Source of the DNA: Harmonia axyridis
Taxonomy: Eukaryota; Arthropoda; Insecta; Coleoptera; Coccinellidae
NCBI RefSeq assembly: GCF_914767665.1
Contig: NC_059502.1
Coordinates: 10,168,001 to 10,232,000, forward strand
DNA: 64,000 nucleotides
Direction: 5' to 3'
The translations under genes and the position numbers were made by a program. Each line of letters begins with the position of its first letter. Position 1 is the first letter of the stretch. Of the stretch, positions 45,829-57,304 are shown in pieces. The notes beneath the pieces were generated by a model that was given only the letters and a program-made list of their open reading frames with translations, made no database searches and was not told the DNA's origin.

Positions 45829-45903
45829 AATGTATACATATGGGCAAGTACCACAAGTTGTGTCTATAAGTTGAATTGTGGTACTTGCCCATATGTATAC
45901 ATT
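45829..45903. repeat. Perfect 28-bp inverted repeat at the 5' end of the Penelope-like fragment
   Basis: 45829-45856 is the exact complement of 45876-45903, with a 19-bp loop. The right arm is coding sequence of the GIY-YIG domain (C-G-T-C-P-Y-V-Y-I); the left arm is its inverted copy. This snapback at a truncated 5' end fits aberrant priming during reverse transcription. Confidence 0.92.
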
Positions 45904-46167
45904 GGTCAAACAGGAAGATCATTTAGGACTAGGATAGGAGAACATCAGAAAGCATACGTTAGCGGAACTTGTAATTCAACATATGCAGAACATCTGTTAG
46001 AGACCGGGCATGATTTCGACAACAATTTCGAAATTTTGCACGTAGAAAATAAGACCCTAAAATTGAATTTCCTTGAAGCAATGGAGATAAATAGGTACCA
46101 TAAAAAACAGATTCTCCTCAACGACCAAACGGACCTAAATAGATCACCCTTACTCAACCTGTTTTGA
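45855..46167 (+). pseudogene. Penelope-like element GIY-YIG endonuclease domain, 5'-truncated
   Basis: C-terminal nuclease domain of a Penelope-like retroelement, which nicks target DNA. From about 45855: C-V-Y-K-L-N-C-G-T-C-P, then Y-V-Y-I-G-Q-T-G-R-S-F (the GIY-YIG core, with the YIG block intact and GVY written CVY), R-T-R-I-G-E-H, Y-A-E-H-L-L-E-T-G-H, and an E-A-M-E-I block with the likely catalytic Glu. The two Cys of the C-x-x-C Penelope motif are present. The frame is open to TGA 46165-46167, but the reverse transcriptase is missing. The nominal ATG at 45817 lies in inverted, non-native sequence. Confidence 0.88.
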
Positions 46168-46267
46168 AACCCAAGAATTTCCAGGATTTTATTTTATTAT
46201 ATTTCACACCATATTTTTTTCAACTATTTAAAGAACTGTATCCGAAATATGTAGTTAGTTACCATGC

Positions 46268-46311
46268 TCACCTGACGAAGTCATGTTATCATGACGAAAC
46301 AATTGTTGTGA
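46268..46311 (+). ncRNA. Candidate hammerhead ribozyme in the Penelope-like 3' region
   Basis: Reading along the plus strand: stem I strand TCAC, core CTGACGA, one extra A, stem II GTCATG and CATGAC around a TTAT loop, core GAAA, self-complementary CAATTG as loopless stem III, TT as the cleavage-site bases, and GTGA as stem I partner. Penelope-like elements are known to carry short-stem-III hammerheads in their long-terminal-repeat-like ends. The additional A after the CTGACGA core and the U at the cleavage position are unusual, so activity is uncertain. Confidence 0.6.
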
Positions 46312-46354
46312 AAATAAATATATAAAGCGAAAATAAGTTATTTTACTTTTTAAT

Positions 46355-46384
46355 CATCAAGTTTCTTGGTTTGATGAATCCCTA
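46355..46384. repeat. hAT-like terminal fragment
   Basis: CTTGGTTTGATGAATCCCTA matches the right terminus of the hAT-like element at 39009-40201 (ending TGAATCCCTA). No left end was found nearby, so it is a broken copy. Confidence 0.65.
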
Positions 46385-47089
46385 ACTGTATGTAACGAAT
46401 CATTCTATTCACAAAATATTCCATTCAAGTATGTGGTCTAATCTTTTCCCGGAGTTGAAGATAATGAAGCAGATACCTTCCTTAATTGATTGACGAGAGA
46501 AAACGATGTTGCCTCATAGCTGTGACACAATAAACCGATCGTTATCCGTTCGAAATTCGAACATACATAGGTGGACGCGTGTGTATGTGTCTATAAACAG
46601 CCGGAACAACCCTTCCATCTTCTTGATCAAAGCCTGGGCGCCACCTCGCTTTGCAACTGGATCTTCCGCCCATTCGGGCTCATCTGATGAGGTTCTGAAT
46701 TAGAAATCACGTACAAATGGGAAACATTGGTCGTGAGTTATCTCATTTGCCTCTGCTACGTTTCGAGTCCGGTTCTCTTTAATTAATGATAAGGTTCTGT
46801 ATTAATCCCGAATATGGAAAACGATGTTCCGGTGTTAATGCCGCTATGATCGAGATCTCGAAAGAAGATCTTTCTCCCCTCGACTCGAATACGTGAACGT
46901 TGAACGATGAGGTGCTTAATTGGATGTGGCATTCGAAATGGAATTTTTATGTTCGATTTTGTGTGGGAGGAGAGTTATTCAATCGATTTTTGTTTGTTAT
47001 TCACGACAGTGAAGCATAGTTAGCGTTAAAAGAGCAAAAACTTTCATTTTCACAGATTGAGAGATTGTGTAGTAACATGAATTTATACT
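46385..47089. other. No gene seen
   Basis: No gene recognised; a 65-codon frame at 46506-46703 is unsupported. Confidence 0.5.
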
Positions 47090-47678
47090 TAAGAGTAATA
47101 AACATAGATAAAGGGAGCATATGTTATTTTCAGTAAGCAAATTTTGTCTCCAACATGAACTATCAAATTTGGCATATGAAGCGCGCGGAGATGAAAACAT
47201 ATCAGTGATATGATATTTCACTCAATTCGCGAGTTTCTCCACAAAGAACGCACTTCTTATGTCTCATAGTGAAACGACGTTTAATATTAACCCAAAATAT
47301 ATTGAGATGAATACCTGAATATAACAGAAATTCAGAAAACAAACTTCAAGCGCGCCAAACGACGTGAAACAACCGATGACACTAGGAGAGCAAAAGTTGC
47401 CATACCATGGATTTCAGTAAGTAGATATAGAAAATAATAAATATTCTAATATTATAGATTCGACAATGAGGAATATATCGGATTCCAAATATTCAATTTT
47501 GCATAATTAATTGGGAATCACTCAAATAATTATATTTCATTCAATATAATTTACATTCATAACGATTTAGTAAAATTGTGGATTTGAAAATATATCACAA
47601 TCCGACAACGTATTCTAACCATGTTGGGGACATGTAAAAATTGCGTGTACTCTCTCTATCTATGAGTATTACTCTATG
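47090..47678. mobile_element. ~580-bp inverted-terminal-repeat element M5
   Basis: 589-bp copy in the direction of M1. Right end is the complement of CATAGAGTAAT; left end AAGAGTAATAAAC. The minus strand keeps the complete family reading frame from about 47272: M-R-H-K-K-C-V-L-C-G-E-T-R-E-L-S-E-I-S-Y-H then stop. Confidence 0.87.
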
Positions 47679-48004
47679 AACCTGCACCACTATTATCTGC
47701 CAAGATATTTCATCGAGCATTCTGAGGTAATTTATTATTGATGAAATCTTCAAAATCCAACAACTAAATATATATCAGTGATAACAGATCTCACTGATTT
47801 GAGATTTTAGAAGAAAACATGAAATAACAATTTCAAGACGATTGCAAAATTTAGTTTCGATCCCGTTATCATAATCATACAAATTCCAAGAAGTGAAGAA
47901 AGCACTGACGTGAAGCTAGGTGGTTTGAAAAAGAGCAAGAAACCAAATATTCGGTTCTTACACTCAGCTGACTCCTTTCTCAGTGGAGTCATCTTCAGCC
48001 TTCG
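47679..48004. other. No gene seen
   Basis: No gene recognised. Confidence 0.45.
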
Positions 48005-48200
48005 TTTTTAGGGTTCTCCAACAGTCAATAATTGTAGAAAATTGCTATGTCATCTGCAAAACTAACTATTTTTCCGCCGTATCTCACTAGAGAAGACCAT
48101 TCATGAAAATTATAGGAACAATATGGGGACGAGTACCGTACCCTGTGGAACTTCCGACGTGTGAATAACCAAATTACTTAAATTGCATTTATTTCCGAAA
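48005..48200 (-). pseudogene. Reverse transcriptase scrap with FADD box
   Basis: On the minus strand: V-P-Q-G-T-V-L-V-P-I-L-F-L near 48150, then after frameshifts I-F-M-N-G-L-L, G-K-I-V-S-F-A-D-D-I-A-I-F-Y near 48050. These are the RT GVPQGT and F-A-D-D active-site blocks. It is a short relic with stops and shifts in between. Confidence 0.75.
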
Positions 48201-49711
48201 GCTGAACCATATGCTAATTACATTTCGGACCACTCATCAGAATGAGTTTTTCTAGAATAAATATTATTCGAAGTAAAAGGTGTTCCAAGGAGGGGAGATA
48301 CGAGCATATCTGAAGACCAACTTTGAAAAAATATAAGGACTTATATATTATTAAGATTTGTACCAGCTGAATATTTTTTAAGACTATAGGCTTAAATGAA
48401 CTAAGATGTAGCTTATGGAATATCTCTGTTGGAACACGATTCCAAAACTGCGGAAACCTCATTCACAATTATTATGGGAAAAATTTGTGAGATATGCAGG
48501 TATTCTCAATGTGAAATTGCCAAGCGATATTTTCTGGCAAACGTCATCTCTAATAAGTTGCAGATTGCAAACTAAATACGTAGGTTGCCGAGATCCTAAA
48601 ATCTAGTACATCAAGAGCAGCTTATGCCAAATGCTGCGCAGTTTTAAGGTTAACAAATTGAGGTCTTGCTTGAACTGACTGACGTGATTTAACTACCACA
48701 AATTCTAGATGAATTTGAAACCAGCATTCTGCAAACGCTCGAGTTTTTCAACTGATTTATCGCTAGACCCATATAAGCAATATCGGCTTAATCAAGTATA
48801 GGGAGTAAAAGTGAAAACATCATACACTTGTTGCGCGATCACCTAATCCTAAACCAATTATCGACACAACTCCCACAAAATCCCCTGAACCCATGAACCT
48901 GTCGCCCACTCTGCACTATCGCACCAGATCGCCTACTATAGGTGTCACTTTTCACCCCTCTGTTGCAGCTTCCCTGAACAACAGCAGTGCATCTCAACAA
49001 ATTAATCTCATCATCTATTTTTATCTCCCCTCCGCTTCCTCTATTCATAAATGCAAATCTGCATCACGGATCGACCCTCCGATAGAGGCGTCCCATGTGG
49101 GTCGTTCCTAGGGCGAAAAGGGGTAAGGTCTGTTAGACAGCGGCGGCCCAGTCACGCTGCAAACATATTCCCCGTTTGAAATATTGATGCGACCCAGAAA
49201 ATATTAGATGAGACCGGCAGATTAACGGGTAGGACGGGCTTAACTTCCGGTAAGGGTTTCTCCTCCTACGTGCGATATTTCGAAATGTAATACGGGTTCC
49301 GCAGTGTTTACCCTACGTGATGTTCTGGGGAGACTTGGCTACCTTGAATCTATGAATTCGGGACTAGTCTACATTTAAATTTCATGCGCGGCGATGTGGA
49401 ATTATTCAGACAGTCTATGGTTACTACTCGGGCGGAGATGAGGAGAAAAAATTCCGACACAAAGAGAATAAGTGCTTCTCTAGGCGCTTTTCGTTTTGCA
49501 TCAAACTAGCTTTTAGTGGGATTAGATGTTGGAATTCATAGACGTATCGATTTGCTTTCAGGGAGATTATTTTAATCACCTCGATTCTTGTGACGTGGTG
49601 TTTGGTTTGTTTTTGAGGTGTTCGATGTAATCTGTATCTATCAGGTTTGTGGTGATTATGAGAAAGCTCGCTGAAATTCGATGTTAAATTGAAAGATTGC
49701 AAACACGAATA
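48201..49711. other. No gene seen
   Basis: No gene recognised; small frames at 48214-48462, 48839-49111 and 49424-49702 are unsupported. Confidence 0.5.
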
Positions 49712-50640
49712 CAGGGTTATTCATAAACAAATGTTTGTGTCATAGAGATCTTTCGAATTTTCATCCTTCTATTGAGAGAGAACCTTTCATTATAATTCGC
49801 ACGTTGTCCACGTTAACTTTAGGAATTCCATCTTTGAGGTCTTGTATCGATTGTGCAGTATTAGCATAGACCTCATCTTTCACGTGTCTCTGAAGAAAAA
49901 AGTCTAAAGGTGTAAAGTTATAAAATCTAGGTTGCCAATTATGAGCACCTCATCGGGAAATAATTTTGGCAAAACTGCTATTGTGTCGTTGCTTTTGTGT
50001 CGTTTTGTTGAAAAGACTGTCACCCACGTAAATATCTTCCAATTCCGGCCATAAAAATTCATTAATTATACCTCGGTAGCACCATTCATTCATTGTAATA
50101 GTTGAACCTTATTTTAGAATAAGTAAGATAAAATTTGATCACTGTCCAAAAACTGCTGAGGATGGATAAGTTTTTCAATAATCATTCTTGGATTTTCCAA
50201 GACCAAAATGCGACAATTCTGCTTTTTAATGAGCCTCCGAGATGAAAATGAGTCTCATCACAGAATGTGATGAATATCTCCTCTTTTAATGCATTTCAAC
50301 GAGCCAATCAGCGATGATACCTTCAGCTCTTGTGTTAACTGAAGTTTAAAAGTCTTAAGATCTAAGTCTTCATACCAACTTCTGTGTAATGTCGTTTTTG
50401 GAATGTTAAATTGTCAATATCGACGAGAAATTGACAAACTCAGAACAGAAATATTCTCAGTTGTTCCTAAAAATGGATTCGATTCTTCACATAACTCACT
50501 TGTCCCAAAAGCTCAATATGTTTCCACCAGTTTCACTAGAGAAGGTGTTTTAGTTTCTGTGAACTAAGACTTGCAAAATTGCCACAACTTTTTAGTGTTT
50601 CATCAGTTTATTACTTTGTTAAAGCGTGTATTTTTAGTAC
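49712..50640 (-). mobile_element. Second DD41D-type Tc/mariner relic
   Basis: Left end follows TA (49710-49711) with CAGGGTTATTCATAAAC, a typical Tc/mariner terminus. The right end was not identified and is placed approximately, before the hAT-like copy at 50708. Transposase sequence differs clearly from R1-R5. Confidence 0.7.
49760..50590 (-). pseudogene. DD41D-type transposase (distinct lineage), decayed
   Basis: Read on the minus strand: F-G-T-S-E-L-C-E-E-S then I-S-R-R-Y, I-P-K-T-T-L-H-R-S and Y-E-D-L-D-L-K (helix-turn-helix half), A-D-W-L-V-E-M-H, C-D-E-T-H-F-H-L-G-G (first catalytic Asp), E-N-P-R-M-I-I-E-K and I-H-P-Q, then a poorly preserved centre. The third region reads F-T-P-L-D-F-F-L-Q-R-H-V-K-D-E-V-Y-A. 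Frameshifts and stops are frequent. It retains the N-terminal half that the R family has lost. Confidence 0.82.
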
Positions 50641-50707
50641 GTAGTTTTTAGTTGTCAAATGTCAAAAGACAACATCTTTAAAGTGACAGCTGTTCATTTA
50701 GCGTGCC

Positions 50708-51315
50708 TATGGATTCACGGCTTGGATTGATTTTCAAGCTACTTGGCTTGAGCTTGACTTGATTTCAAGTCAAGCAACATAAATTAAATCACTATAAATT
50801 ATAATAAAAAAAATGAGGTTTCTTAATATTGTTGTTTATGTGTTGTCTTTGTTCGATTTCATAATTTTCCATCCAGGATCTAAGACACATGAGGCATCTT
50901 ATAGATTTGTCGCCTAACCTATTACGGGTTTTTGTACCTATAAGAGCAGCTCTGGAAAATGTCTTTCAACAGGTGCTGAAGACGCTGGCGTTGATGAAAA
51001 AATCCTTGTTAGACCATTTTGGTCAAGTTTAGAAAGATATTTTTGAAACTACCAAAATCTACCAATAGATTTCATAGAAATATTAGGAAACTACTAATAG
51101 AGTCACACTGGCGAATGCTTCAGTCTCTCGGCGCTCGAGGAATCTCCTTATATGCCGTGTGACACGTGCATATCGAGCTCAACTAATATCAAGTAGCTTG
51201 ATATCAAGTCAAGCAATAAATATCTAAAATGAAGTCAAGCTCAAGCATGTAATTTTTCACGAGCTTGATTTTCAAGTCAACTAGTTGATTGAAATGTCAA
51301 GCTACTTGGCTTGAA
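50708..51315. mobile_element. hAT-like element, second copy, right end broken
   Basis: Left end TATGGATTCACGGCTTGG corresponds to the left end of 39009-40201. Shared interior blocks include ACACATGAGGCATCTTATAG and CACACTGGCGAATGCTTCAG. The right end stops after CTACTTGGCTTGA, lacking the TGAATCCCTA terminus. It lacks the repeat Y segment. Confidence 0.88.
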
Positions 51316-52345
51316 TTGACTTAGCGCTTAAGCGCGCTATTCAAAATGAAACCCCTTATTGGAAAACCCTTTTTAGTACTTATCTCTAAAAGTAAGAAGT
51401 GGGGAAGTAATTGTTGTCATAACAATAAGTTTGAATGAGTGAATCTTAGTAGTTTGTTTTCGACCAGATCGACCAAATTCGCAGAATACAACAAGAATAG
51501 GCGAATACGACAAAGACGCAGAAATGATAAATCAGCGTATATAACAAATTGTTTTAATATGTACATATGTATAAGCCCAAAACACGCCCTGTACGAATAA
51601 TGATCTACAGGGTCGCCCTTAACATTTCGCCTTCCGCCGATTGTCATCAGCCACGTGAGATTGCACAAGGACCCAGCTATCCGTCATGCGGCAGACAGAT
51701 CATTTTCACCCTTCCATTAGTATCCATCTCCCGAAATCAACAACGGTTATGAATATTAAAACAAGATGGTATAGGGTTGAAGCGTTCTGTTCAACGTTGC
51801 CCATGGGATGAAAATTTTGATTCGCTTCAATAATTTAAGTAGCCCGGACGAAAGCCAATCTGCATTCATGAATAACGGAGGAGGCATAAACCGGTCGTAG
51901 TGCAACAATAATAAATCAGATCGGCAGGGTGCAAATGAGGTTTATTTCGGGACCAGGGGATAGTTGGACTGTCGAAAATAGAGATGAGCGATACCTTGAT
52001 TTCTAAATCACGTTGTGAAACGTGATCGTTACTTTATGATATCAGTGAATAGTGATCGTAACTTTATGATATTAGTGAAATTAAAGCGTGACGTGAGCGC
52101 TGCTTAGGTATCGGATTCGTTCCGTGCTGTGTTTGTTATCAATATTTTTTATGAATTACCAAAGTCTTATCTCGTTTAGGAGACATTTTCTGTTAATTTC
52201 TAGCAGAGATAAATAAGCTAGCCAAATAGCTTACTCTTTAGAGCTAACAGATTTGTGAAATCCCTATATTAGATGAATAATTTTAGGCATCGAATAAAAA
52301 ATAATACACACAAATTCAAACGTAAATAATATATATTGAAAAAAT
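51316..52345. other. No gene; short tandem duplication
   Basis: No gene recognised. A 30-bp unit (TGATCGTTACTTTATGATAT start) is duplicated in tandem at 52023-52052 and 52053-52082 with about four differences. Confidence 0.55.
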
Positions 52346-52790
52346 GAATAAAAATAGTTATTTATAATACAAGTGCAGAAGGCATTGATATTCTTCCACG
52401 AGTTCAAAATTCAAAAACGAGCCACGAAGTGGCGAGTTTTTAAATGAACGCGTGGTAGAATGAGCCTTCTGTACAAGTATTATACATTATTTTCTCTAAT
52501 TCATTGCATTTTCATTGAAATTAATGAAATACTTCCATAAATATCATTTACTGATTTTTGCATTGAAAAATGTTGGTTGGCAGAACTGATTTCTTTAAGG
52601 CAAATTTCAAATTTGAACGATGAATTGACAGATAAAGCCGTGGCGGAAAGTTCGGAGTACCAACATATAATAATAAAATATAACCATGAAAACTGTGCGT
52701 TTCTGATATATTCTCGCACGATTTTGTTCTACAAGATGTGGAAGAATGAACGGAATAACCACAGAATTGGAGAAATAAAATTCTACCACC
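52346..52790 (+). repeat. Repeat Y, second copy with inserted palindrome
   Basis: Matches 39178-39515, but interrupted at 52379-52467 by a palindrome. An open frame 52577-52900 (M-A-E-L-I-S-L-R-Q start, 107 codons) lies within and beyond it; most of this reading is also present, less well preserved, in the other copy. No family recognised. Confidence 0.82.
52373..52475. repeat. Palindromic insertion in repeat Y
   Basis: Arms around GCAGAAGGC...CTTCCACG and CGTGGTAGAA...GCCTTCTG with an inner GAGCCACGAAGTGGCGAG. The other repeat Y copy has the uninterrupted junction GTGCAGCCTTCTGTAC, so this is an insertion of about 85-90 bp. Confidence 0.82.
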
Positions 52791-52899
52791 AATTAGGCAG
52801 TATTCTAGTAATTATTATTTTCTCGAGGCTACCACTTCTTCTGGTCATGAGCTACGTACTTGAAACTTCACTATGTTTTACATCACAACTCGATCTCTG

Positions 52900-53168
52900 A
52901 AAAACGTTTATATTTTAGTGGTCTGTGAATAATATTTTGGGAGATAAAACGATTCTTGGATTGAGAATCATTTTTTACTGTTTTTTTCCCAAATTTCGAG
53001 TTCAAATTTCTCCAAAACTGCGAGGTCTATGAAAAATCGGTGAACGGTGTCAGAATTGACAATCTCTAATTAGCCGAATTTCGAACTCACCCGAAATATT
53101 TTTGTCGAAAAATTTTTCTAGAACTTTCCATACCTAGACCTAAGAAAATTAAAAAAAACTGAAAGTTC
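52900..53168 (-). repeat. Repeat A, copy 3 (reversed)
   Basis: Reverse-complement copy of 2766-3122 covering its left two-thirds, up to the TTCACAGACC block. Confidence 0.75.
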
Positions 53169-54129
53169 CCCAATGGAAATCAAAGGATCACGTTGAAGTA
53201 CGAAATACCTTATATGATTCAATTATTGTACCATTAAGGATGTGCAAATTTGATGCAATATGGGAACAATTCCGGAAATAAACAGGGTACATTCAAAAGT
53301 AAAAACAACCTTCAAAGACTAACCCTTAGAAGCTAAATTCAATTAGTGCATTCACATCAAATGCATCCAACTTAAGATAACGGAGCCCCGTTTTTCTGCC
53401 TTCCTACCCGCCTTTCCGATATATGCTCGGTGCCCTTGTCCCCCCTGCAATGAATATCACGCTTAAACTCCACATTTCTGAACACTTAGACTCCGCACAA
53501 CTCACTTTTATGGCTATTCGAAATGTTCCAAAGTCGTAGTTTCCGCTCTCAGTCATCCCAGCCAGAATTCGTAGCTTTATCAAGACTGAGAATTTCGCTA
53601 TCCGAATAAGCTATTCGCAGGTTAACAATAGGAATTTTGTGCCATTAAGACCTGCCGTTTGTGCATTTGTTCTATTTGCTCCGACATCCATGTCTGCAAA
53701 CCCAATTAATTCAGAAGCTGCTGCGTCGAATGAGTTCAGGCAGTCCGAAAATTCGGCAAACTATATCTGGCTAATATCAAGTATCCGGGCGTTAAATTTC
53801 GTTGATTTGAACTGGTTGCTTGTTGTGTTTATTGCATTCTTGGGGACACTTCGATTTCGCCTCGTTGTTTATGAAATATCTGAGTATTGAAGATATTTCC
53901 TCAGAAAAATTATTAATTGGCAACATTAGATTTGCCAACCATCGTTTCTGTGGACGCCATACGCTTCTTTTTGTTTGTTTGGATCTCCATACGGTTGTTC
54001 TAAAAGCTCATCTGTTTCCAGTCATTCTCACCACATAGCCTAATTTCACTTCATCTCAGCCACTTCTTGAATTACGTTCCTAACCTTGATCTGATTTCTT
54101 ATATTTTCGTACTAAATTTTGAGACATGA
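53169..54129. other. No gene seen
   Basis: No gene recognised; an 83-codon frame at 53639-53890 is unsupported. Confidence 0.5.
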
Positions 54130-54249
54130 GAATATATATACAATATTCTTTTGAGATAGAGCAATACAGAAAATTATAACATTCAAACAATGAAGTATGT
54201 GTAGATAAAATCCCAAGATTAGAAGAGGAAATGTAAACGGAGCATCATA
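54130..54249 (-). repeat. Repeat X, right half (reversed)
   Basis: Complement of 5340-5450, ending at the TA (54248-54249) that corresponds to 5339-5340, where the DD41D mariner R3 begins. Confidence 0.8.
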
Positions 54250-54943
54250 AAGGATGTTTTTTTTAGAGCTATAGAACTTAAAATTGCAATGAAACAACGA
54301 TAGATTATTCGATTAACATGAATTTTATTTATCCGCAAGATAATCAAGTGGCATTACATTTTGAATATGATTTTTGGCATATGACCGCCACGGCTGGCTC
54401 GGATGTAGTCCAATCTGCACGAACAATTTTCGATGACTTTTTCCAACATTTGTGGCCGTATATCGGCAATAACACGGCGAATGTTGTCTTCCAAATGGTC
54501 AAACGTTTGTGGCTTATCCGCATAGACCAATGACTTTACATAGACCCACAGAAAGTAGTCTAGCGGTGTTAAATCACAAGATCTTGGAGGCCAATTCACA
54601 GGTCAAAAACGTGAAATTAGGCGGTCACCAAACGTGTCTTTCAATAAATCGATTGTGGCAGGAGCTGTGTGACATGTTGCGCCGTCTTGTTGGAACCACA
54701 GCTCCTGGACATCATGGTTGTTCAATTCAGGAATGAAAAAGGTAGTAATCATGGCTCTATACCGATCACCATTGACTCTAACGTTCTGGCCATCATCGTT
54801 TTTGAAGAAGTACGGACCAATGATTCCACCAGCCCATAAAGCGCACCAAACAGTCAGTTTTTCTGGATGTAACGGTGTTTCGACATACACTTGAGGATTA
54901 GCTTCACTCCAAATGCGGCAGTTTTGTTTGTTGACGTAGCCAT
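54250..54943 (-). mobile_element. DD41D mariner-like element R3, 5'-truncated
   Basis: Right-hand part (coding 3' end and terminus, AAGGATGTTTTTTTT after TA) of the DD41D family. Similarity stops at about 54943, inside the first catalytic region, where unrelated sequence starts. Confidence 0.9.
54354..54943 (-). pseudogene. DD41D mariner transposase fragment
   Basis: N-G-Y-V-N-K-Q-N-C-R-I-W region (written D-G-Y at the break), Q-Q-D-G-A-T-C-H second Asp, TGA at 54600-54602 in place of a Gly codon, then C-D-L-T-P-L-D-Y-F-L-W-V-Y and the C-terminal M-P-K-I-I-F-K-M end. It shares the stop codon and the W-V-Y and Q-T-F-D changes with R2. Confidence 0.9.
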
Positions 54944-56529
54944 CAATGTAAAACAGTTCTCGGTAAGTATGGGACACAGCAATTCCTCTCTAAGAATTTC
55001 AACAGACATTAAATTCAATCTGGAATCAATTCGACGTTATCTCTAGAAGTAACTGAGTATAATTCAAATTTAACAGCTTTTCAGCTTTGCAATCTTGCAC
55101 TCTCACCAAGAATGGATGTCTAGTTGTTACTAAAATTCTGAACGCAAGAACTTCACGCCAGTTCACTGGCCGATTTAAGATTTGTAATAAGCATGGATAT
55201 ACCGGATTTTCTCGCCAAACATAATATCTTGCGGAATCCCTCGAAATATACGAAATAACAAACCTTGGTTTTTTTGTAGTATGCTCCAACTCATCTCCGA
55301 GACTTACTCACCAGATGATATGGGTGATTTTACGCGGATACCCCAACTTTACAACCACGAATATCCGCCGCATACGGCATAAAAATGATGTAGCTCAGAT
55401 TTCGACACTGGATAGATCAACGACATCCGCACAGTTCCATAAATACGTCTACATCGCGACTATAAAAATCGAAACAGGCCCCGGAATACAGTCTCTGCCC
55501 CCCGGAATCGATACGTTATAATCATAAATACCCAAGATTGTTTTCAGCGACCGGAATGTCTCTCGAAAATACAATTACCGACGGAATTACCGCAATAATG
55601 GTCTACAACATACTCGTGCTCGATGCAGTAAACTTTATGCCGCCATCCGCGAATACGTCGTAGATAATCCAGAATGCTCCCGGATTATTCTCAACTGCGA
55701 TATATCGCGCGGTTTATTGTCTTTTGCTACTTCTTTCGCTGGCGTTATCACTAAGATATGTTGGGCTTTAGCCGTTCACTGGATCGCCTGGTGTCTCTCC
55801 AAATCATTTTACGTGCGCCCAAGTTCTGCCATGATATTACGGGAAACTCGAGATGCAAATGAATGGAATGCGCAACAATTTCTTCGTTAAGTATTATAAA
55901 TGAGGTATGCGGCGTAGCGGTTAGCTTTTCTTAACTGGAAATGTAACTTCAAATGCATCACTTAACAAAGAACGTGTTGCGAAATATAACTATAATGCTG
56001 ACATTTTTGTCCTCGTCAAAAATGGATGCTAGCTAGAAGACCTGAATCCTCTGACTGACACTCATTTCGTGTCAGTTACATCTTGCTAAAATCAAACTAT
56101 GTCTTGCGAACAATAACCCTAGCTGTATGCTCAAGAATGTCTTAAAAGAAACCCCAAAATCAGCACATATATTCATTGAAAAACAGATAGAAAGGTCACT
56201 CCAAGAAACTTGGAATCACATAGCCAATGTTCTTTTCTGATCCAGAACTACAGTAATACCTTCAAACATCTGCCTAAAGAAAACAAAGTGACTCTGTTAT
56301 GGATGTTATGACATCAGAAGATTGCCCAGACTAAACAAACCGATGAATTAAAAAGTGCACCAAGGGTACCAACCGCTAGACATTCAGAAGGCTTGGAACA
56401 GACATACAAGGCTCCCCCTGTGTTGTGCTGACCAACACGAAGAAATTCATGTTACTGACACAAGCTGATCGTCGAGTATAGACTACTGATGACTCACTTC
56501 TGATGTGTATTATATCGACTGTTGTTGTA
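54944..56529. other. No gene seen
   Basis: No gene recognised. The 55300-55900 part is less AT-rich than its surroundings; frames at 55026-55289 and 55315-55521 are unsupported. Confidence 0.5.
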
Positions 56530-57304
56530 AAGGGTGTTTTTTTTGGAGCTATGGAACTTCAAATTGCAATAAAACTACGATGGATTATTCGATTGACATG
56601 AATTTCATTTATCCGCAAGATAATCTTGTGGCATAAAATTTTAATATGATTTCTGGCATATGACCACCACGGCTGGCTCGGATGTAGTCCAATCTGGACG
56701 TCCAATTTTCGATGACTTTTTCCAACATTTGTGGCCGTATATCGGCAATAACACGGCGAATGTTGTCTTCCAAATGGTCAAGGGTTTGTGGCTTATCTGC
56801 ATAGACCAATGACTTTACATAGCCCCACAGAAAGTAGTCTAGCGGTGTTAAATCACAAGATCTTGGAAGCCAATTCACAGGTCCAAAACGTGAAATTAGC
56901 CGGTCAACAAACGTGTCTTTCAATAAATCGATTGTGGCACGAGCTGTGTGACATGTTTCGCCGTCTTGTTGGAACCACAGCTCCTGGACATCATGGTTGT
57001 TCAATTCAGGAATGACAAAGTTAGTAATCATGGCTTTATACCGATCACCATTGACTGTAACGTTCTGGCCATCATCGTTTTTGAAGAAGTACGGACCAAT
57101 GATTCCCCCAGCACATAAAGCGCACCAAACAGTCAGTTTGTCTGGATGTAACGGTGTTTCGACATACACTTGAGGATAAGCTTCATTCCAAATGCGGCAG
57201 TTTTGTTTGTTGACGTAGCCATTCAACCAGAAGTGCGCTTCATCGCTAATGGACGTAGTGCGGGATACGTATTCCGCACAGAACCATTATTTTTGAAATA
57301 AAAT
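56530..57304 (-). mobile_element. DD41D mariner-like element R4, 5'-truncated
   Basis: Begins after TA (56528-56529) with AAGGGTGTTTTTTTT. It reads on the minus strand and stops at about 57304, within the N-terminal coding segment, so the other terminus is lost. It also has the N-terminal deletion, joined at CCATTAGCGATGAAGC. Confidence 0.9.
56609..57295 (-). pseudogene. DD41D mariner transposase, best-preserved catalytic half
   Basis: Open from the first catalytic Asp region (S-D-E-A-H-F-W, about 57245) to 56609 without a stop: G-Y-V-N-K-Q-N-C-R-I-W, T-V-W-C-A-L, I-I-G-P-Y-F-F, Q-Q-D-G-E-T-C-H, C-D-L-T-P-L-D-Y-F-L-W-G and M-P-E-I-I-L-K. Forty-one residues lie between the second and third Asp. 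The last residues are frameshifted, replacing the usual K-M end by about ten extra residues. The DNA-binding half is missing, so it is non-functional. Confidence 0.9.

Noticed and set aside
48225..48250. CTGATGAGTGGTCCGAAA on the minus strand, resembling a hammerhead core
   Set aside because: No workable stem II or matching stem I/III; it lies just upstream of the RT scrap and looks like chance.
56788..57015. Open frame also present at 54509-54736 and 42055-42282 minus
   Set aside because: Antisense of the transposase catalytic region, not an independent gene.
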